Positions 1-8,255 are shown, counted from the first letter of the stretch. The stretch is 35,075 bases of DNA from Burkholderiaceae bacterium (GCA_019234815.1 JAFALA010000096.1:1-35075), one strand, 5' to 3'. Made by a program: numbers and translations. The notes: generated from the sequence alone by a model not told the origin.

Positions 1-1749
1 ATCGAAGGCGGCAGCGGCACGCTCTACGCCTATGCCAGCATGGGCGCGGCGGAATTGCCGTCCAGCAACGTGATGCACGAGGGCCCGGTGCTGCGCCTGG
101 GCAAGCTGGGGCATTTCGCCGGCACGCACATCCTGGTGCCGCGCCGCGGCGTGGCCGTGCACATCAACGCCTTCAACTTCCCGATCTGGGGCATGCTGGA
201 GAAGTTCGCGCCCAGCTTCCTGGCAGGCATGCCCTGCATCGTCAAGCCGGCCACGGCCACGTCCTACCTGACCGAAGCTGCGGTGCGCCTGATCCAGGCG
301 TCGGGCCTGCTGCCCGCGGGGGCCCTGCAGCTGGTGATCGGCGGCACCGGCGACCTGCTGGACCGCCTTGAGGAGACCGACGTCGTCACCTTCACCGGCT
401 CGGCCGACACGGCGGCCAAGCTGAAGGTCACGCCCAACCTGGTGCGCCGCTCGATTCCCTTCACGGCCGAGGCCGACAGCCTGAACTGCGCCATCCTGGG
501 CCCCGACGTCACGCCCGACGACGAGGAGTTCGACCTGTTCGTCAAGGAAGTCGCCAAGGAAATGAGCACCAAGGCCGGCCAGAAATGCACGGCCATCCGC
601 CGCACCATCGTGCCGCGCCAGCACCTCGACGCCGTGGCCACGCGCCTGCGCGAGCGCCTGGCCAAGATCGTCGTCGGCGACCCGGCGTTGGAAGGCGTGC
701 GCATGGGCGCGCTGGCCTCGGCCGAGCAGCAGGCCGACGTGGCCGAACGCGTCGCCTTGCTGAGCCAGGGCAACGAGCTGGTGTTCGGCGCGCGCGACGG
801 CTTTGCGCCGCAGGGCGAGGGCGTGGCCGAGGGCGCCTTCTTCGCGCCGACGCTGCTGCTGTGCCGCGATGCGCTGAACAACGAAACCGTGCACAAGGTC
901 GAAGCCTTCGGCCCGGTCAGCACGCTGATGACTTACGACAGCCTGGACGAGGCCATGGCCCTGGCCGCCAAGGGACGCGGCAGCCTGGTGGGCACGCTGG
1001 TGACGCGCACGCCGTCCGTCGCCGCTGAAATCATCCCGGCTGCAGCGTCCTATCACGGCCGCATGCTGGTGCTCGATGCCGAAGCTGCCAAGGAATCGAC
1101 CGGCCACGGCTCGCCGCTGCCGCAGCTCAAGCACGGCGGCCCGGGTCGCGCCGGCGGCGGCGAGGAGCTCGGCGGCCTGCGCGCCGTTGCCCATTACCTG
1201 CAACGCGCCGCCGTGCAGGGCTCGCCCACGATGCTGACGGCCATCACCGGCGAATTCCAACGCGGTGCCGCCGTGCGGGAAGAAAGCGTGCATCCGTTCC
1301 GCAAGTACTTCGAGGAGCTGCAGGTCGGCGACTCGCTGCTGACGCACCGCCGCACCGTCAGCGAGGCCGACATCGTCAATTTCGGCGGCATCTCGGGCGA
1401 CTTCTTCTACATGCACTTCGACGAGATCGCCGCCAAGGACAGCCAGTTCGGCAAGCGCATCGCGCACGGCTATTTCGTCTTGTCCGCAGCCGCCGGCCTG
1501 TTCGTCTCTCCAGCCCCCGGCCCGGTGCTGGCCAACTACGGCCTGGACACGCTGCGCTTCGTCAAGCCCGTGGGCATAGGCGACACCATCCGCGCCCGCC
1601 TCACCGCCAAGCGCAAGATCGACCGCCCCACCAGGAAAGACCAGGCCCCGCAGGGCGTGGTGGCCTGGGACGTGGAGGTCACGAACCAGGATGGCGAGCT
1701 GGTGGCGAGTTATGACATCTTGACGCTGGTGGCGAAGAAGAACGGGTGA
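1..1749 (+). CDS. paaZ: PaaZ, oxepin-CoA hydrolase / 3-oxo-5,6-dehydrosuberyl-CoA semialdehyde dehydrogenase (3' part)
   Basis: The frame is open from base 1, so the start lies upstream; 582 codons are visible against about 680-690 in full-length PaaZ. Visible residues 1 to about 400 are an aldehyde dehydrogenase domain, with the general-base Glu at visible residue 157 (motif FTAEAD) and the nucleophile Cys at 196 (motif GQKCTA). From about residue 425 follows a MaoC-type hot-dog hydratase domain with its catalytic Asp467 and His472 (motif GDFFYMHF). The fusion of these two domains is diagnostic for PaaZ. In the aerobic phenylacetate pathway it opens the oxepin-CoA ring by hydrolysis and oxidises the resulting aldehyde in the cytoplasm. 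All key residues seen are intact. The rest of a paa cluster would be expected upstream of the window; no other paa gene follows downstream. Confidence 0.95.
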   Translation: MEGGSGTLYAYASMGAAELPSSNVMHEGPVLRLGKLGHFAGTHILVPRRGVAVHINAFNFPIWGMLEKFAPSFLAGMPCIVKPATATSYLTEAAVRLIQASGLLPAGALQLVIGGTGDLLDRLEETDVVTFTGSADTAAKLKVTPNLVRRSIPFTAEADSLNCAILGPDVTPDDEEFDLFVKEVAKEMSTKAGQKCTAIRRTIVPRQHLDAVATRLRERLAKIVVGDPALEGVRMGALASAEQQADVAERVALLSQGNELVFGARDGFAPQGEGVAEGAFFAPTLLLCRDALNNETVHKVEAFGPVSTLMTYDSLDEAMALAAKGRGSLVGTLVTRTPSVAAEIIPAAASYHGRMLVLDAEAAKESTGHGSPLPQLKHGGPGRAGGGEELGGLRAVAHYLQRAAVQGSPTMLTAITGEFQRGAAVREESVHPFRKYFEELQVGDSLLTHRRTVSEADIVNFGGISGDFFYMHFDEIAAKDSQFGKRIAHGYFVLSAAAGLFVSPAPGPVLANYGLDTLRFVKPVGIGDTIRARLTAKRKIDRPTRKDQAPQGVVAWDVEVTNQDGELVASYDILTLVAKKNG

Positions 1750-1759
1750 GCGGGGGCTC

Positions 1760-1786
1760 GGGACCGACAGGGAGTTCATCGGTTCC
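1760..1786 (+). terminator. Weak hairpin after paaZ
   Basis: GGGACCGA at 1760-1767 can pair with TCGGTTCC at 1779-1786 (eight pairs including one G-U) around an 11-base loop, 10 bases after the paaZ stop. No run of T follows, so intrinsic termination is uncertain. It could instead be a transcript-end hairpin used with Rho. Confidence 0.25.
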
Positions 1787-1821
1787 GTGGTGCCGCGAGG
1801 CGCTAGAGGGGCGCATTACGC

Positions 1822-1849
1822 TTGACGTGTGTATCTCATGGGATACACT
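1822..1849 (+). promoter_or_regulatory. Sigma-70-type promoter of the toxin-antitoxin locus
   Basis: TTGACG at 1822-1827 (five of six bases match the -35 consensus) lies 16 bases before TACACT at 1844-1849 (four of six match the -10). Transcription would start near 1856, close to the ATG of the toxin remnant. The palindrome at 1829-1848 fills the spacer and part of the -10, as expected for a promoter repressed by the downstream antitoxin. Confidence 0.6.
1829..1848 (+). promoter_or_regulatory. 20-bp palindromic operator, probable antitoxin binding site
   Basis: GTGTATCTCATGGGATACAC has perfect 7-base arms (GTGTATC and GATACAC), and its centre CATG is itself palindromic, so only one symmetric position pair mismatches. 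It lies between the -35 and -10 elements of the promoter just upstream of a toxin scar and an HTH antitoxin gene. Antitoxins of this type usually repress their own promoter. Binding by the protein encoded at 1935-2252 is inference. Confidence 0.65.
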
Positions 1850-1855
1850 TTGGAC

Positions 1856-1924
1856 ATGCGGGTGCAACAGACCGAGGTCTATCGAGATTGGAGTGCGGCA
1901 ATTTCACTTGCCAGGAATTTGTAG
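1856..1924 (+). pseudogene. Internally deleted RelE/HigB-type toxin remnant (22 codons)
   Basis: An ATG at 1856 opens a 22-codon frame ending in TAG at 1922-1924. Its first twelve residues (MRVQQTEVYRDW) resemble the start of addiction-module killer proteins of the RelE/HigB-like family (TIGR02683 type, about 100 residues). Its last residues (AISLARNL) resemble the C-terminal helix of the same family. The middle, roughly 75 residues, is absent, and the two ends are joined in frame. It sits where the toxin gene should be: after the palindromic promoter and 10 bases before the antitoxin start. The alignment was made from memory and the fragment is very short, so a chance similarity is possible, but position and both ends agree. 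It cannot encode a working RNase. Confidence 0.6.
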
Positions 1925-1934
1925 GAGTACCGAC

Positions 1935-2252
1935 ATGCCCAAGTCCTCAGCCAAGGCAAGCGCCAAAACCAAGACTGTTCCATACGATGTCGCGGTGCAA
2001 CTGCGCACGCCCGAAGAAATGGCGGCCTACCTCGATGCATGGCTGGAAGAGGCGCCCGACGACGCAGCAGGCATTGCCCGGGCACTGGGTGACATCGCCC
2101 GTGCCAAGGGAATGTCGCAGGTCGCGCGTGATGCGGGGCTCAGCCGCGAGAGTCTTTACAAGGCGCTCAGCGAAACCGGGAACCCCAGTTTCGCCACGGT
2201 GCTCAAGGTGGCGCACGCGCTCGGTCTGCGCTTGCATGCGGAAGCGGTGTGA
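1935..2252 (+). CDS. Addiction-module antidote protein, HTH type (orphan antitoxin)
   Basis: A 105-residue protein. ATG 1935 is chosen because AGGAG at 1923-1927 lies seven bases upstream; a longer in-frame extension would run through the promoter and toxin scar. The N-terminal part (about residues 17-50: YDVAVQLRTPEEMAAYLDAW) is typical of the antidote family found downstream of RelE/HigB-like killers (HI1420-like, TIGR02684 type). The C-terminal half is a Cro/C1-like helix-turn-helix around residues 60-95 (MSQVARDAGLSRESLYKALS). It should bind the palindrome at 1829-1848 and repress transcription. Its partner toxin is destroyed by deletion, so it is now an orphan regulator or could neutralise a related toxin encoded elsewhere. 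The family call is firm; the present role is inference. Confidence 0.85.
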   Translation: MPKSSAKASAKTKTVPYDVAVQLRTPEEMAAYLDAWLEEAPDDAAGIARALGDIARAKGMSQVARDAGLSRESLYKALSETGNPSFATVLKVAHALGLRLHAEAV

Positions 2253-2290
2253 CTGACCAAAGACGCATATTCGACTCAAGGGAGATGCAT

Positions 2291-2554
2291 ATGAAATTCG
2301 TTGTCCTCGGCGAGCCCTCCGGGGCCACTATGGAGCAGATCATGGCGGTCTATCCAAGGCACAAGGTCTTCGTCGATGAATTTGTGGCGCGCGGGGACGT
2401 GATTGGGATCGGCCCCTTCGACAACCTGGGCAATATGGCGATCTTCCGGACGCGCGAAGCAGCCGGGCGCTTCGCGGCCGAGGATCCGTTCTTTCTCGAA
2501 GGCATCGTGAAGTCGTACTCCATTCGCGAGTGGAGTGACTCGCTGCTGGACTGA
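2291..2554 (+). CDS. YciI-like family protein
   Basis: An 87-residue protein of the YCII fold (ferredoxin-like dimeric alpha-beta barrel). GGAG at 2281-2284 lies six bases before ATG 2291, which favours this start over ATG 2285. The family's conserved His and Asp are present at His24 (motif YPRHKVF) and Asp36 (motif ARGDVIGIGPF), followed by the usual DPF..EGIVKSY segment near the C-terminus. The biochemical role of most YciI-like proteins is unknown; the His-Asp pair has been taken to suggest an enzyme. It starts 38 bases after the antitoxin gene and ends eight bases before the amidase start, so it is probably co-transcribed with the amidase. Nothing here names a substrate. Confidence 0.85.
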   Translation: MKFVVLGEPSGATMEQIMAVYPRHKVFVDEFVARGDVIGIGPFDNLGNMAIFRTREAAGRFAAEDPFFLEGIVKSYSIREWSDSLLD

Positions 2555-2562
2555 ATGCGACG

Positions 2563-3993
2563 ATGACCTCTCCTCCCACCAAACCCCTGCACGACTGGAG
2601 CGCCGCCGAACTCGTGAGCGCGTACGCGCAGGCGCAGCTCAGCCCCGTCGAGGCGCTCGAGGCGGTGTTGGCCCATATCCAGCGTTGGGAGCCGCAATTG
2701 GCGGCGCTCTACGCATTCGATCCTGACGGTGCGCGTGCGCAGGCCCGGGCGTCCGAGGCGCGCTGGCTGAAAGGCGAGCCCGTGCAGGCGCAGGGTGTTT
2801 GCCTGGACGGCGTGCCCTATACCTTGAAGGACAACATCGCGACGCAGGGCACGCCCATGCCGTTGGGCACGGCGGCGAGCCTGCTGACGCCCGCCGCGGA
2901 AGATGCCCCGCCCGCCGCGCGCATGAAGGAGGCCGGCGCCGTGTTGCTGGGCAAGACCACCATGCCCGACTACGGCATGCTGAGCTCGGGACTGTCCAGT
3001 TTTCACCGCCTGACGCGCAATCCCTGGGACTTGAGCAAGAATCCGGGCGGCTCCAGCGCGGGCGCGGCAGCAGCAGCAGCGGCGGGGTACGGGCCCTTGC
3101 ATGTGGGCACCGACATCGGCGGCTCTTTGCGGCTGCCGGCATCCTGGTGCGGCATCTTTACGCTCAAGCCCAGCCTGGGCCGCATTCCCATCAAGCCGCC
3201 CTATGCGGGGCGGGTGGCCGGTCCGATGACGCGCACGGTGCAGGACGCCGCGATGATGATGGCCGTGCTCAGCCAGCCCGACTGGCGCGACGGCACCAGC
3301 CTGCCGCCGCAGGCCTTCGTCTGGACCGATCTCACGGCGCGCTTCGACCTGAAGGGCCTGCGCCTGGGCCTGATGATGGACGCGGGCTGGGGCTTGGCCG
3401 TAGAGCCCGACGTCGCCGCGGCCGTGCATGCGGCGGCGCGGCGCCTGGAGCTGGCCGGTGCCATGGTCGAGCCCCTGCCGGGCTGCTCGACGCGCGCCAT
3501 GATCGACGGCCTGGACAAGTTCTGGCGCATGCGCTCCTGGCTCGACATCTCGGCCCTGCCGGCTGAGCGGCGCGAGCGCGTGCTGCCCTACATCCGCGCC
3601 TGGGTCGAGACCGGCGCCACGCTCAGTGCCAGCGAGCTGTTCGCGGGCTACAGCCAGATGGCGGTGCTGCGCGACGCGGCCATCGCGGCCTGCCAGCCGT
3701 ATGACTTCGTGCTGTCGCCGGTCGCGCCGGTGGCGTCGTTTCCGGCCGAATGGGCCAGCCCCATCAACGATCCGCTGCGTCCGTTCGAGCACATTGCCTT
3801 CACCTTGCCTTTCAACATGAGCGAGCAGCCGGCGGCGTCCATCCCCTGCGGCGTCAGCCGCGACGGCATGCCGATTGGCCTGCAGATCGTCGGCCACCGC
3901 CATGACGACTGGGGCGTGCTCAAACTGGCGCGTGTTTTTGAGCGCTTGCGCGAACCCTTGCCCGGCTGGCCTGACCCGCCGAGTCCGCCCTAG
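2563..3993 (+). CDS. Amidase signature family hydrolase
   Basis: A 476-residue amidase-signature enzyme, similar in layout to GatA and to bacterial amidases annotated as Asp-tRNA/Glu-tRNA amidotransferase subunit A family. The complete Ser-cisSer-Lys triad is visible: Lys89 (motif YTLKDNI), cis-Ser164 in the Gly/Ser-rich loop (PGGSSAGAAA), and nucleophile Ser188 (DIGGSLRLPA). It hydrolyses an amide in the cytoplasm; the substrate cannot be read from sequence. It is unlikely to be GatA because no gatB or gatC is nearby and the C-terminal half is of the free-standing amidase type (SMSEQPAASIPCG-like segment and GLQIVG). The start at 2563 lies eight bases after the preceding stop with no strong ribosome site, which suggests translational coupling. 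A strong terminator follows immediately. Confidence 0.9.
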   Translation: MTSPPTKPLHDWSAAELVSAYAQAQLSPVEALEAVLAHIQRWEPQLAALYAFDPDGARAQARASEARWLKGEPVQAQGVCLDGVPYTLKDNIATQGTPMPLGTAASLLTPAAEDAPPAARMKEAGAVLLGKTTMPDYGMLSSGLSSFHRLTRNPWDLSKNPGGSSAGAAAAAAAGYGPLHVGTDIGGSLRLPASWCGIFTLKPSLGRIPIKPPYAGRVAGPMTRTVQDAAMMMAVLSQPDWRDGTSLPPQAFVWTDLTARFDLKGLRLGLMMDAGWGLAVEPDVAAAVHAAARRLELAGAMVEPLPGCSTRAMIDGLDKFWRMRSWLDISALPAERRERVLPYIRAWVETGATLSASELFAGYSQMAVLRDAAIAACQPYDFVLSPVAPVASFPAEWASPINDPLRPFEHIAFTLPFNMSEQPAASIPCGVSRDGMPIGLQIVGHRHDDWGVLKLARVFERLREPLPGWPDPPSPP

Positions 3994-4019
3994 GCCTGAG
4001 CGTTTGCTACAGGCTTTTT
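3994..4019 (+). terminator. Intrinsic terminator after the amidase gene
   Basis: GCCTG (3994-3998) pairs with CAGGC (4010-4014), and the inner AGC (3999-4001) with GCT (4006-4008), around a GTTT loop with one bulged A. TTTTT follows at 4015-4019. It begins on the base after the amidase stop codon and separates this unit from the DUF535 gene. Confidence 0.8.
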
Positions 4020-4060
4020 GAGCGGGCTCATAGAATGGCCCTCCCATTCCAAGCCGCCGT

Positions 4061-4954
4061 ATGCCGATTTCTCTCCTCAGGGCCACCCTGGCCCGCCAGC
4101 CGTTCAAGCTCAAGGACCAGTTCAAGCTGGTGCTCGGGTGCCTGCTGTATCCGACCGCAGCGCGGCGCTGGCTGGGTTTCGTGGCGCAGCGCCCGGTGCT
4201 GGTGGAGGGGGCCAGGCTGCATGCGCATTTGTTGAACAAGGTGTTCCGGCCCTATCTGTCGACCCGTTTCTCGGTGACGCAGCGGGTCGAGGTGCTGATC
4301 AACCACTACGGCACCGTGCAGGCCCTGGGCCTGGAAGCGCTGGCGGGGCGCGCCATGCATGAGCCGCAGCTGCTGTTCGAGGGCAAGACCAAGTCCGACG
4401 AGCCTTTCGCCGTGCACCTGGTCGCCGCCTTCGACGGCCACCGCGAGGGGGAGTGGTGCCTGCGCCTGAGCTTCAAGGGCGAGATCCTGTTCGTGCTGAA
4501 CCTGGTTCTGCAGCAAGGCGATGCCGGCCTGCGGATGGTGGTCGGCCGCCTGCAGGGCAGCGCCAGCGAGCAGGCGCGCGAACTGGTGCGCCTGGCCACG
4601 CGCGAGTTTCATGCCTGCCGGCCCGCTACGCTGTTGGTCACGGCGGCCCGGCAACTGGCACAGGTGCTGGGTTGCCGCGAGCTGCTGCTGGTGTCCAACC
4701 GCGACCGCATTGCGCTTAACCCCTGGCGGCGCTGGCACATCAGCTCCGATTACGACCAGACCTGGACCGAAATGGGCGCCCGGCCGGGCGAGAACGGCTT
4801 TTTTGTGATCGAGCCGCAAGGGCTGCAAGACGTCGACTTCACCGCCATTGCCTCCAAGAAGCGCTCCGAAGCCAAGAAGAAGGCGGCATTGCTCGACGAG
4901 ATCTACACGACCCTGCAACAGAGGTTCGGGGTCGCGCCAAGAAGCTTTACCTGA
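4061..4954 (+). CDS. DUF535 (VirK/YbjX-like) family protein
   Basis: A 297-residue protein that I recognise as a member of the DUF535 family, which includes VirK and YbjX of enterobacteria. Family features seen include the RFSVTQRVEVLINHY segment near residue 70, the long central beta-rich region with LRLSFKGEILFVLNLV, the GRLQG segment near residue 165, and the C-terminal DYDQTWTEMG and SKKRSEAKKK segments. There is no signal peptide and no clear membrane segment, so it is probably cytoplasmic. Relatives have been linked to envelope stress or virulence in enteric bacteria, but the biochemical function is not established. It stands alone between two terminators or gaps. The start has no obvious ribosome site; no better ATG is in frame upstream. 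Confidence 0.8.
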   Translation: MPISLLRATLARQPFKLKDQFKLVLGCLLYPTAARRWLGFVAQRPVLVEGARLHAHLLNKVFRPYLSTRFSVTQRVEVLINHYGTVQALGLEALAGRAMHEPQLLFEGKTKSDEPFAVHLVAAFDGHREGEWCLRLSFKGEILFVLNLVLQQGDAGLRMVVGRLQGSASEQARELVRLATREFHACRPATLLVTAARQLAQVLGCRELLLVSNRDRIALNPWRRWHISSDYDQTWTEMGARPGENGFFVIEPQGLQDVDFTAIASKKRSEAKKKAALLDEIYTTLQQRFGVAPRSFT

Positions 4955-5033
4955 TCGAAACACATCCGTGGTCGGCGCCGTCGCCTGCGGCTGCGTTGTG
5001 GATTTGAAGTCATTCCGTTTCAGGAGCTTTGTC

Positions 5034-5690
5034 ATGAAGAAAACATTTTTGCCCCATCTCCTGGCTGTGGCCGGCGCATTGACCTTGGCGCTGGTGCAGG
5101 CCCCGGCAATGGCGTTTGAACACGGCCACGAAGAGCATTTCCGCCTCGATTCGCGCCATCACCTCGACCACTACTATCCGGCGCCTGGCTATTTCGTGCA
5201 CGGCCTGCCGGCCGGTGCGGTGTCGGTGGGCTTTCGCTCCGACGGCTATTTCTTCCATGGCGGCGTCTGGTACCGGCCCTGGGGCGGCGGTTTCCGCGTC
5301 GTGGTGCCGCCTTTCGGCATCATCGTGCCTGTCCTGCCGCCGGCCTATGTCACGCTGATGGTGGGCGGGGCGCCTTATTACTATGCCAACGGGGTCTACT
5401 ACACCATGGCGCCCGGCGGCCCGGGCTATGCGGTGGTGGATGCGCCTCCGGGCGTGGAGGGTGCGGCCCCTGTACCGATGCCGGCGCAGCCGCCGGCAGT
5501 TCCTCCCGTCGCCACCAGGCCGGAGCCGGTGATCTACCCGCGCAACGGCCAGAGCCCGGCGCAATTGGAGGCTGATCGCCAGGACTGCAACCGGTGGGCC
5601 ACCACGCAGCCGTCGGCGATGGCGGACGCCAGCATCTTCAATCGTGCGGTTGACGCTTGCATGGACGCACGCGGCTACACGATCCGTTGA
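5034..5690 (+). CDS. Secreted DUF6515-like protein
   Basis: A 218-residue protein. ATG 5034 is supported by AGGAG at 5022-5026, seven bases upstream. Residues 1-25 form a Sec signal peptide (KK start, hydrophobic core, cleavage after AMA). The mature part is rich in Tyr, Gly, Pro and His. A His-rich start is followed by repeated aromatic-Gly motifs (FFHGGVWYRPWGGGF, YYYANGVYYTMAPGG) typical of DUF6515 proteins, then a Pro-rich linker at about residues 140-170. The C-terminal cap (YPRNGQSPAQLEADR followed by Cys and FNRAVDACMDARGY) holds two cysteines that could form a disulfide. It is exported, probably periplasmic or outer-membrane associated. The function of the family is unknown. Confidence 0.8.
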   Translation: MKKTFLPHLLAVAGALTLALVQAPAMAFEHGHEEHFRLDSRHHLDHYYPAPGYFVHGLPAGAVSVGFRSDGYFFHGGVWYRPWGGGFRVVVPPFGIIVPVLPPAYVTLMVGGAPYYYANGVYYTMAPGGPGYAVVDAPPGVEGAAPVPMPAQPPAVPPVATRPEPVIYPRNGQSPAQLEADRQDCNRWATTQPSAMADASIFNRAVDACMDARGYTIR

Positions 5691-5720
5691 AATCCGGGGC
5701 ACTGCGACGGTGCACCACCA

Positions 5721-5749
5721 TGCAAAAAGCCGGGTTGAACCCGTACAAT
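5721..5749 (+). promoter_or_regulatory. Candidate promoter with 13-bp palindrome in its spacer
   Basis: TACAAT at 5744-5749 matches five of six -10 bases; a weak TGCAAA at 5721-5726 lies 17 bases upstream. The spacer contains CGGGTTGAACCCG at 5731-5743, two perfect 6-base arms around a central G, placed like a repressor operator. A transcript would begin near 5756 and enter the hairpin at 5772 before the acyltransferase start. Confidence 0.4.
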
Positions 5750-5771
5750 TCGGCCCAATCCATGACTTTGT

Positions 5772-5810
5772 GCGCCCAGACCTTGATCAGGCTGGGCGCT
5801 TTGCTCTTTC
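5772..5810 (+). terminator. Strong terminator-like hairpin just before the acyltransferase start
   Basis: GCGCCCAG (5772-5779) pairs perfectly with CTGGGCGC (5792-5799), and the loop extends the stem with CCT (5781-5783) and AGG (5789-5791). TTTGCTCTTTC follows directly. It could end the upstream secreted-protein transcript, or act as an attenuator in the leader of the acyltransferase, whose ATG is at 5811. Confidence 0.6.
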
Positions 5811-6926
5811 ATGTCAGCCACTCGTGCCCATACGTCCAATCGTCTGCTGTATATCGACGTCTTGAAGGTCTTTGCCGCCCAGGCCATCGTGCTGCACCAT
5901 CTTTCGGTGTACGGCCCGATCGCCGACGACATGCATGACTGGCTGCCGGGCGTGATGGACTTTCTCTTCGCCTATGGCCGCATGGCCGTGCAGGTGTTTC
6001 TGGTGGTGGGCGGTTATCTGAGCGCACGCGCGCTGTCGGCGCGCGGCGGTTTGCTCAGCGGCCAGCCGGCCGAGTTGCTGTGGCGCCGCTATCTGCGGCT
6101 GACCTTGCCCTTCATGGCGGCAGTCATCCTGAGCGTGCTGTGCGCGACCTGGGTGTCGCCCTGGCTGCCGGAGTTCGAACCGGTGTCGGTGTCGCTGGGC
6201 TCCCTGATCGCGCACGCGCTGCTGCTGCACGGCGTGCTGGGCCAGGAGTCGCTCACGGCGGGCGCCTGGTACGTGGCGATCGATTTCCAGCTGTTTGCCA
6301 TGCTGCTCGGCCTGTTGTGGCTGGCCAGGCGCAGCGCCTTGCCGCGCATGTGGCGCATGGTCATCGGGCCCGTGGCAGTGCTGTCTTTGTGCCTGACTTC
6401 CTTGTTCCTGTTCAATCTCGATCCCCGTTTCGACGACCTGGGCCTGTACTTTTTCGGCTCTTACGGCCTCGGGGCGATGGTGCATTGGCTGGGCCTGTCG
6501 CGCCGGCCGGGCTGGGGGCTGGCGGCCCTGATGGGCCTGGGCCTGCTGGCGCTGGCGCTGGCCTGGCGCGAGCGGATCGCGCTGGCCATGGCGACGGCGC
6601 TGGTGCTGGGCCTGTGGCAGCGGAGGGAGGCGAGTTCGCTCCTGGGCCGCGCCTGGCAGGCGCGTGCGGCCGGACTGCTGGCCCAGCTGAGCCAGCAGTC
6701 CTATTCGCTGTTCCTGGTCCACTTTCCGATCTGCCTGCTGGTCAATGCCTGGTACGTGCAGCACGACGATTGGCCGCAGGCCTATGCGCCTTGGACCATG
6801 CTGCTGGCCTGGCTGCTGAGCAATCTGGCCTCCAGGCCTTTCTACCGCTGGATCGAAGCGCCCAGCACGCGCTTGCGCCTGAACCCCTGGGCCTGGTGGC
6901 CCGCGCAGGGACACCTGCCGCGCTGA
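5811..6926 (+). CDS. Acyltransferase-3 family membrane protein (OafA/YrhL-like)
   Basis: A 371-residue integral inner-membrane protein with about ten hydrophobic segments. The start has the family's signature (residues 11-30: NRLLYIDVLKVFAAQAIVLH), including the conserved His of the first helix thought to be catalytic. The C-terminal LSQQSYSLFLVHFPICLLV and the ending RWIEAP are also typical. Family members transfer acyl groups to sugars of surface polysaccharides, peptidoglycan or antibiotics. No glycan gene is adjacent, so the acceptor is unknown. The ATG is placed by homology of the first helix; no ribosome site is visible because a terminator-like hairpin ends 11 bases before it. The gene converges on rhlE with an 11-base gap. 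Confidence 0.85.
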   Translation: MSATRAHTSNRLLYIDVLKVFAAQAIVLHHLSVYGPIADDMHDWLPGVMDFLFAYGRMAVQVFLVVGGYLSARALSARGGLLSGQPAELLWRRYLRLTLPFMAAVILSVLCATWVSPWLPEFEPVSVSLGSLIAHALLLHGVLGQESLTAGAWYVAIDFQLFAMLLGLLWLARRSALPRMWRMVIGPVAVLSLCLTSLFLFNLDPRFDDLGLYFFGSYGLGAMVHWLGLSRRPGWGLAALMGLGLLALALAWRERIALAMATALVLGLWQRREASSLLGRAWQARAAGLLAQLSQQSYSLFLVHFPICLLVNAWYVQHDDWPQAYAPWTMLLAWLLSNLASRPFYRWIEAPSTRLRLNPWAWWPAQGHLPR

Positions 6927-6937
6927 GGCGAGCGATG

Positions 6938-8236
6938 TCAGCGCTTTGAGGCGCTGGCATCGTCCTTGGCCAGGGCGGCTGCTTCGCGCAGCTTGTCTTT
7001 CTTGCTCTTGCGCTTGCCCTTGACGCCGCCCGCGAGCTGCTCGGCGCGGGCCTGCTCGGTCGGCTCGAAACCCGTCACGACCTCGCGCGGCACGCGCTGC
7101 TGCTGGCGCTTCTCGATCAGGCGGAAATGCGCCTCCTGCGCCGCCGTGACGAAACTCAGCGCCAGCCCGGACTCGCCCGCCCGTCCGGTGCGGCCGATGC
7201 GGTGCAGGTAGTCCGCCGTGGCGCGCGGCAGGTCGTAGTTGACGACCACTGGCAGCCGCGCGATGTCGATGCCGCGCGCGGCCACGTCGGTGGCAATCAG
7301 CACGCGAGCTTCCTTGTCCTTGAAGGCCTGCAGTACGTCCGTGCGCGTACCTTGGGCCAGATCGCCATGCAGCGACGCGGCGTGAATGCCCGCGCGCACC
7401 AGCTTGTGGGCCACCAGCTCGGTGGCGTATTTGGTCGCGACGAACACCAGCACCTGCGGCCATTGCTCGGTTTCGACCAGGTGCCGCAGCAGCTGGGTGC
7501 GGCGGCTTTCGTCGACGGCGATGGCGCGCTGCACGATGTCGGGCGCTTCGGTCGCTGCAGCATCCATCAGGATGCGCTCGGGTTCGTGCAGCAGGGCGTC
7601 GGCGCATTGCTGCACCTCGGGTGTGAAGGTGGCTGAGAACAACAGGGTCTGCTGCCGTCTGGGCAGCAGCGCCAGGATGCGCCCGAGTTCGTCGGCGAAG
7701 CCCAGGCCCAGCAGCCGGTCGGCTTCGTCCAGCACCAGACGGTCCAAGGCGTTGATCTGCAGCGCGTTCTGGTCGACCAGGTCGAGCAGGCGGCCCGGGG
7801 TGGCCACCACCACCTCGGCGCCGCCGCGCAGGCCCATCATTTGCGGATTGATGGACACGCCGCCGAACACCACGGCGATGCGCGGCGCGCTGTCCAGCAC
7901 GCGAGCCAGGTTGCGCATGAACTCGCCCACCTGCTGCGCCAGCTCGCGCGTAGGCACCAGCACCAGGATGCGGGTGCGCCTGCGCCCGGATCGCGGCGCC
8001 GGTGCCGGGTCAGCCCTCAGCAGTTGCTGCAGCAGCGGCAAGGCATAGGCGGCGGTCTTGCCGGAGCCGGTCTGGGCGCGCACCAGCAGGTCGCCGCCCC
8101 GCAGCGCCGCCGGGATGGCGAGGCCCTGGATCGGCGAAGGGCTGTCAAAGCCTTGTTCGGCGGCAGCCCGGCACAGGGCGGGCGCCAGACCCAAGCTTGC
8201 AAAGTCGCCGTGCTGCGTGGATGGGTGGGATGGCAT
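6938..8236 (-). CDS. rhlE: DEAD-box ATP-dependent RNA helicase, RhlE type
   Basis: A 432-residue helicase with all core motifs: Q motif (FASLGLAP with SPIQ), Walker A AQTGSGKT at 54-61, PTRELA, DEAD at 170-173, SAT at 201-203, ARGIDI and HRIGRTGR at 345-352. The tail after residue 400 is basic (GGVKGKRKSKKDK), as in RhlE proteins that bind structured RNA during ribosome assembly or RNA decay. ATG 8236 is preferred because GGAG lies nine bases upstream; ATG 8254, one base from the pssA stop, is also possible and would add six residues. It follows pssA closely and is probably co-transcribed with it. Confidence 0.92.
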   Translation of the reverse strand: MPSHPSTQHGDFASLGLAPALCRAAAEQGFDSPSPIQGLAIPAALRGGDLLVRAQTGSGKTAAYALPLLQQLLRADPAPAPRSGRRRTRILVLVPTRELAQQVGEFMRNLARVLDSAPRIAVVFGGVSINPQMMGLRGGAEVVVATPGRLLDLVDQNALQINALDRLVLDEADRLLGLGFADELGRILALLPRRQQTLLFSATFTPEVQQCADALLHEPERILMDAAATEAPDIVQRAIAVDESRRTQLLRHLVETEQWPQVLVFVATKYATELVAHKLVRAGIHAASLHGDLAQGTRTDVLQAFKDKEARVLIATDVAARGIDIARLPVVVNYDLPRATADYLHRIGRTGRAGESGLALSFVTAAQEAHFRLIEKRQQQRVPREVVTGFEPTEQARAEQLAGGVKGKRKSKKDKLREAAALAKDDASASKR

Positions 8237-8255
8237 TGCGGACAGCTCCGTCATC

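Noticed and set aside
1746..1934. In-frame N-terminal extension of the antitoxin from 1746
   Set aside because: It would translate through the promoter, operator and toxin scar; the ribosome site seven bases before 1935 fits the real start.
2563..3993. Amidase as GatA of the tRNA amidotransferase
   Set aside because: No gatB or gatC is adjacent, and the C-terminal half resembles free-standing amidases; the triad alone does not separate the two.
5814..7607. Long minus-strand frame spanning the acyltransferase gene and the end of rhlE
   Set aside because: It crosses two confidently called genes in other frames and reads as low-complexity Arg/Ala/Gln sequence typical of shadow frames.
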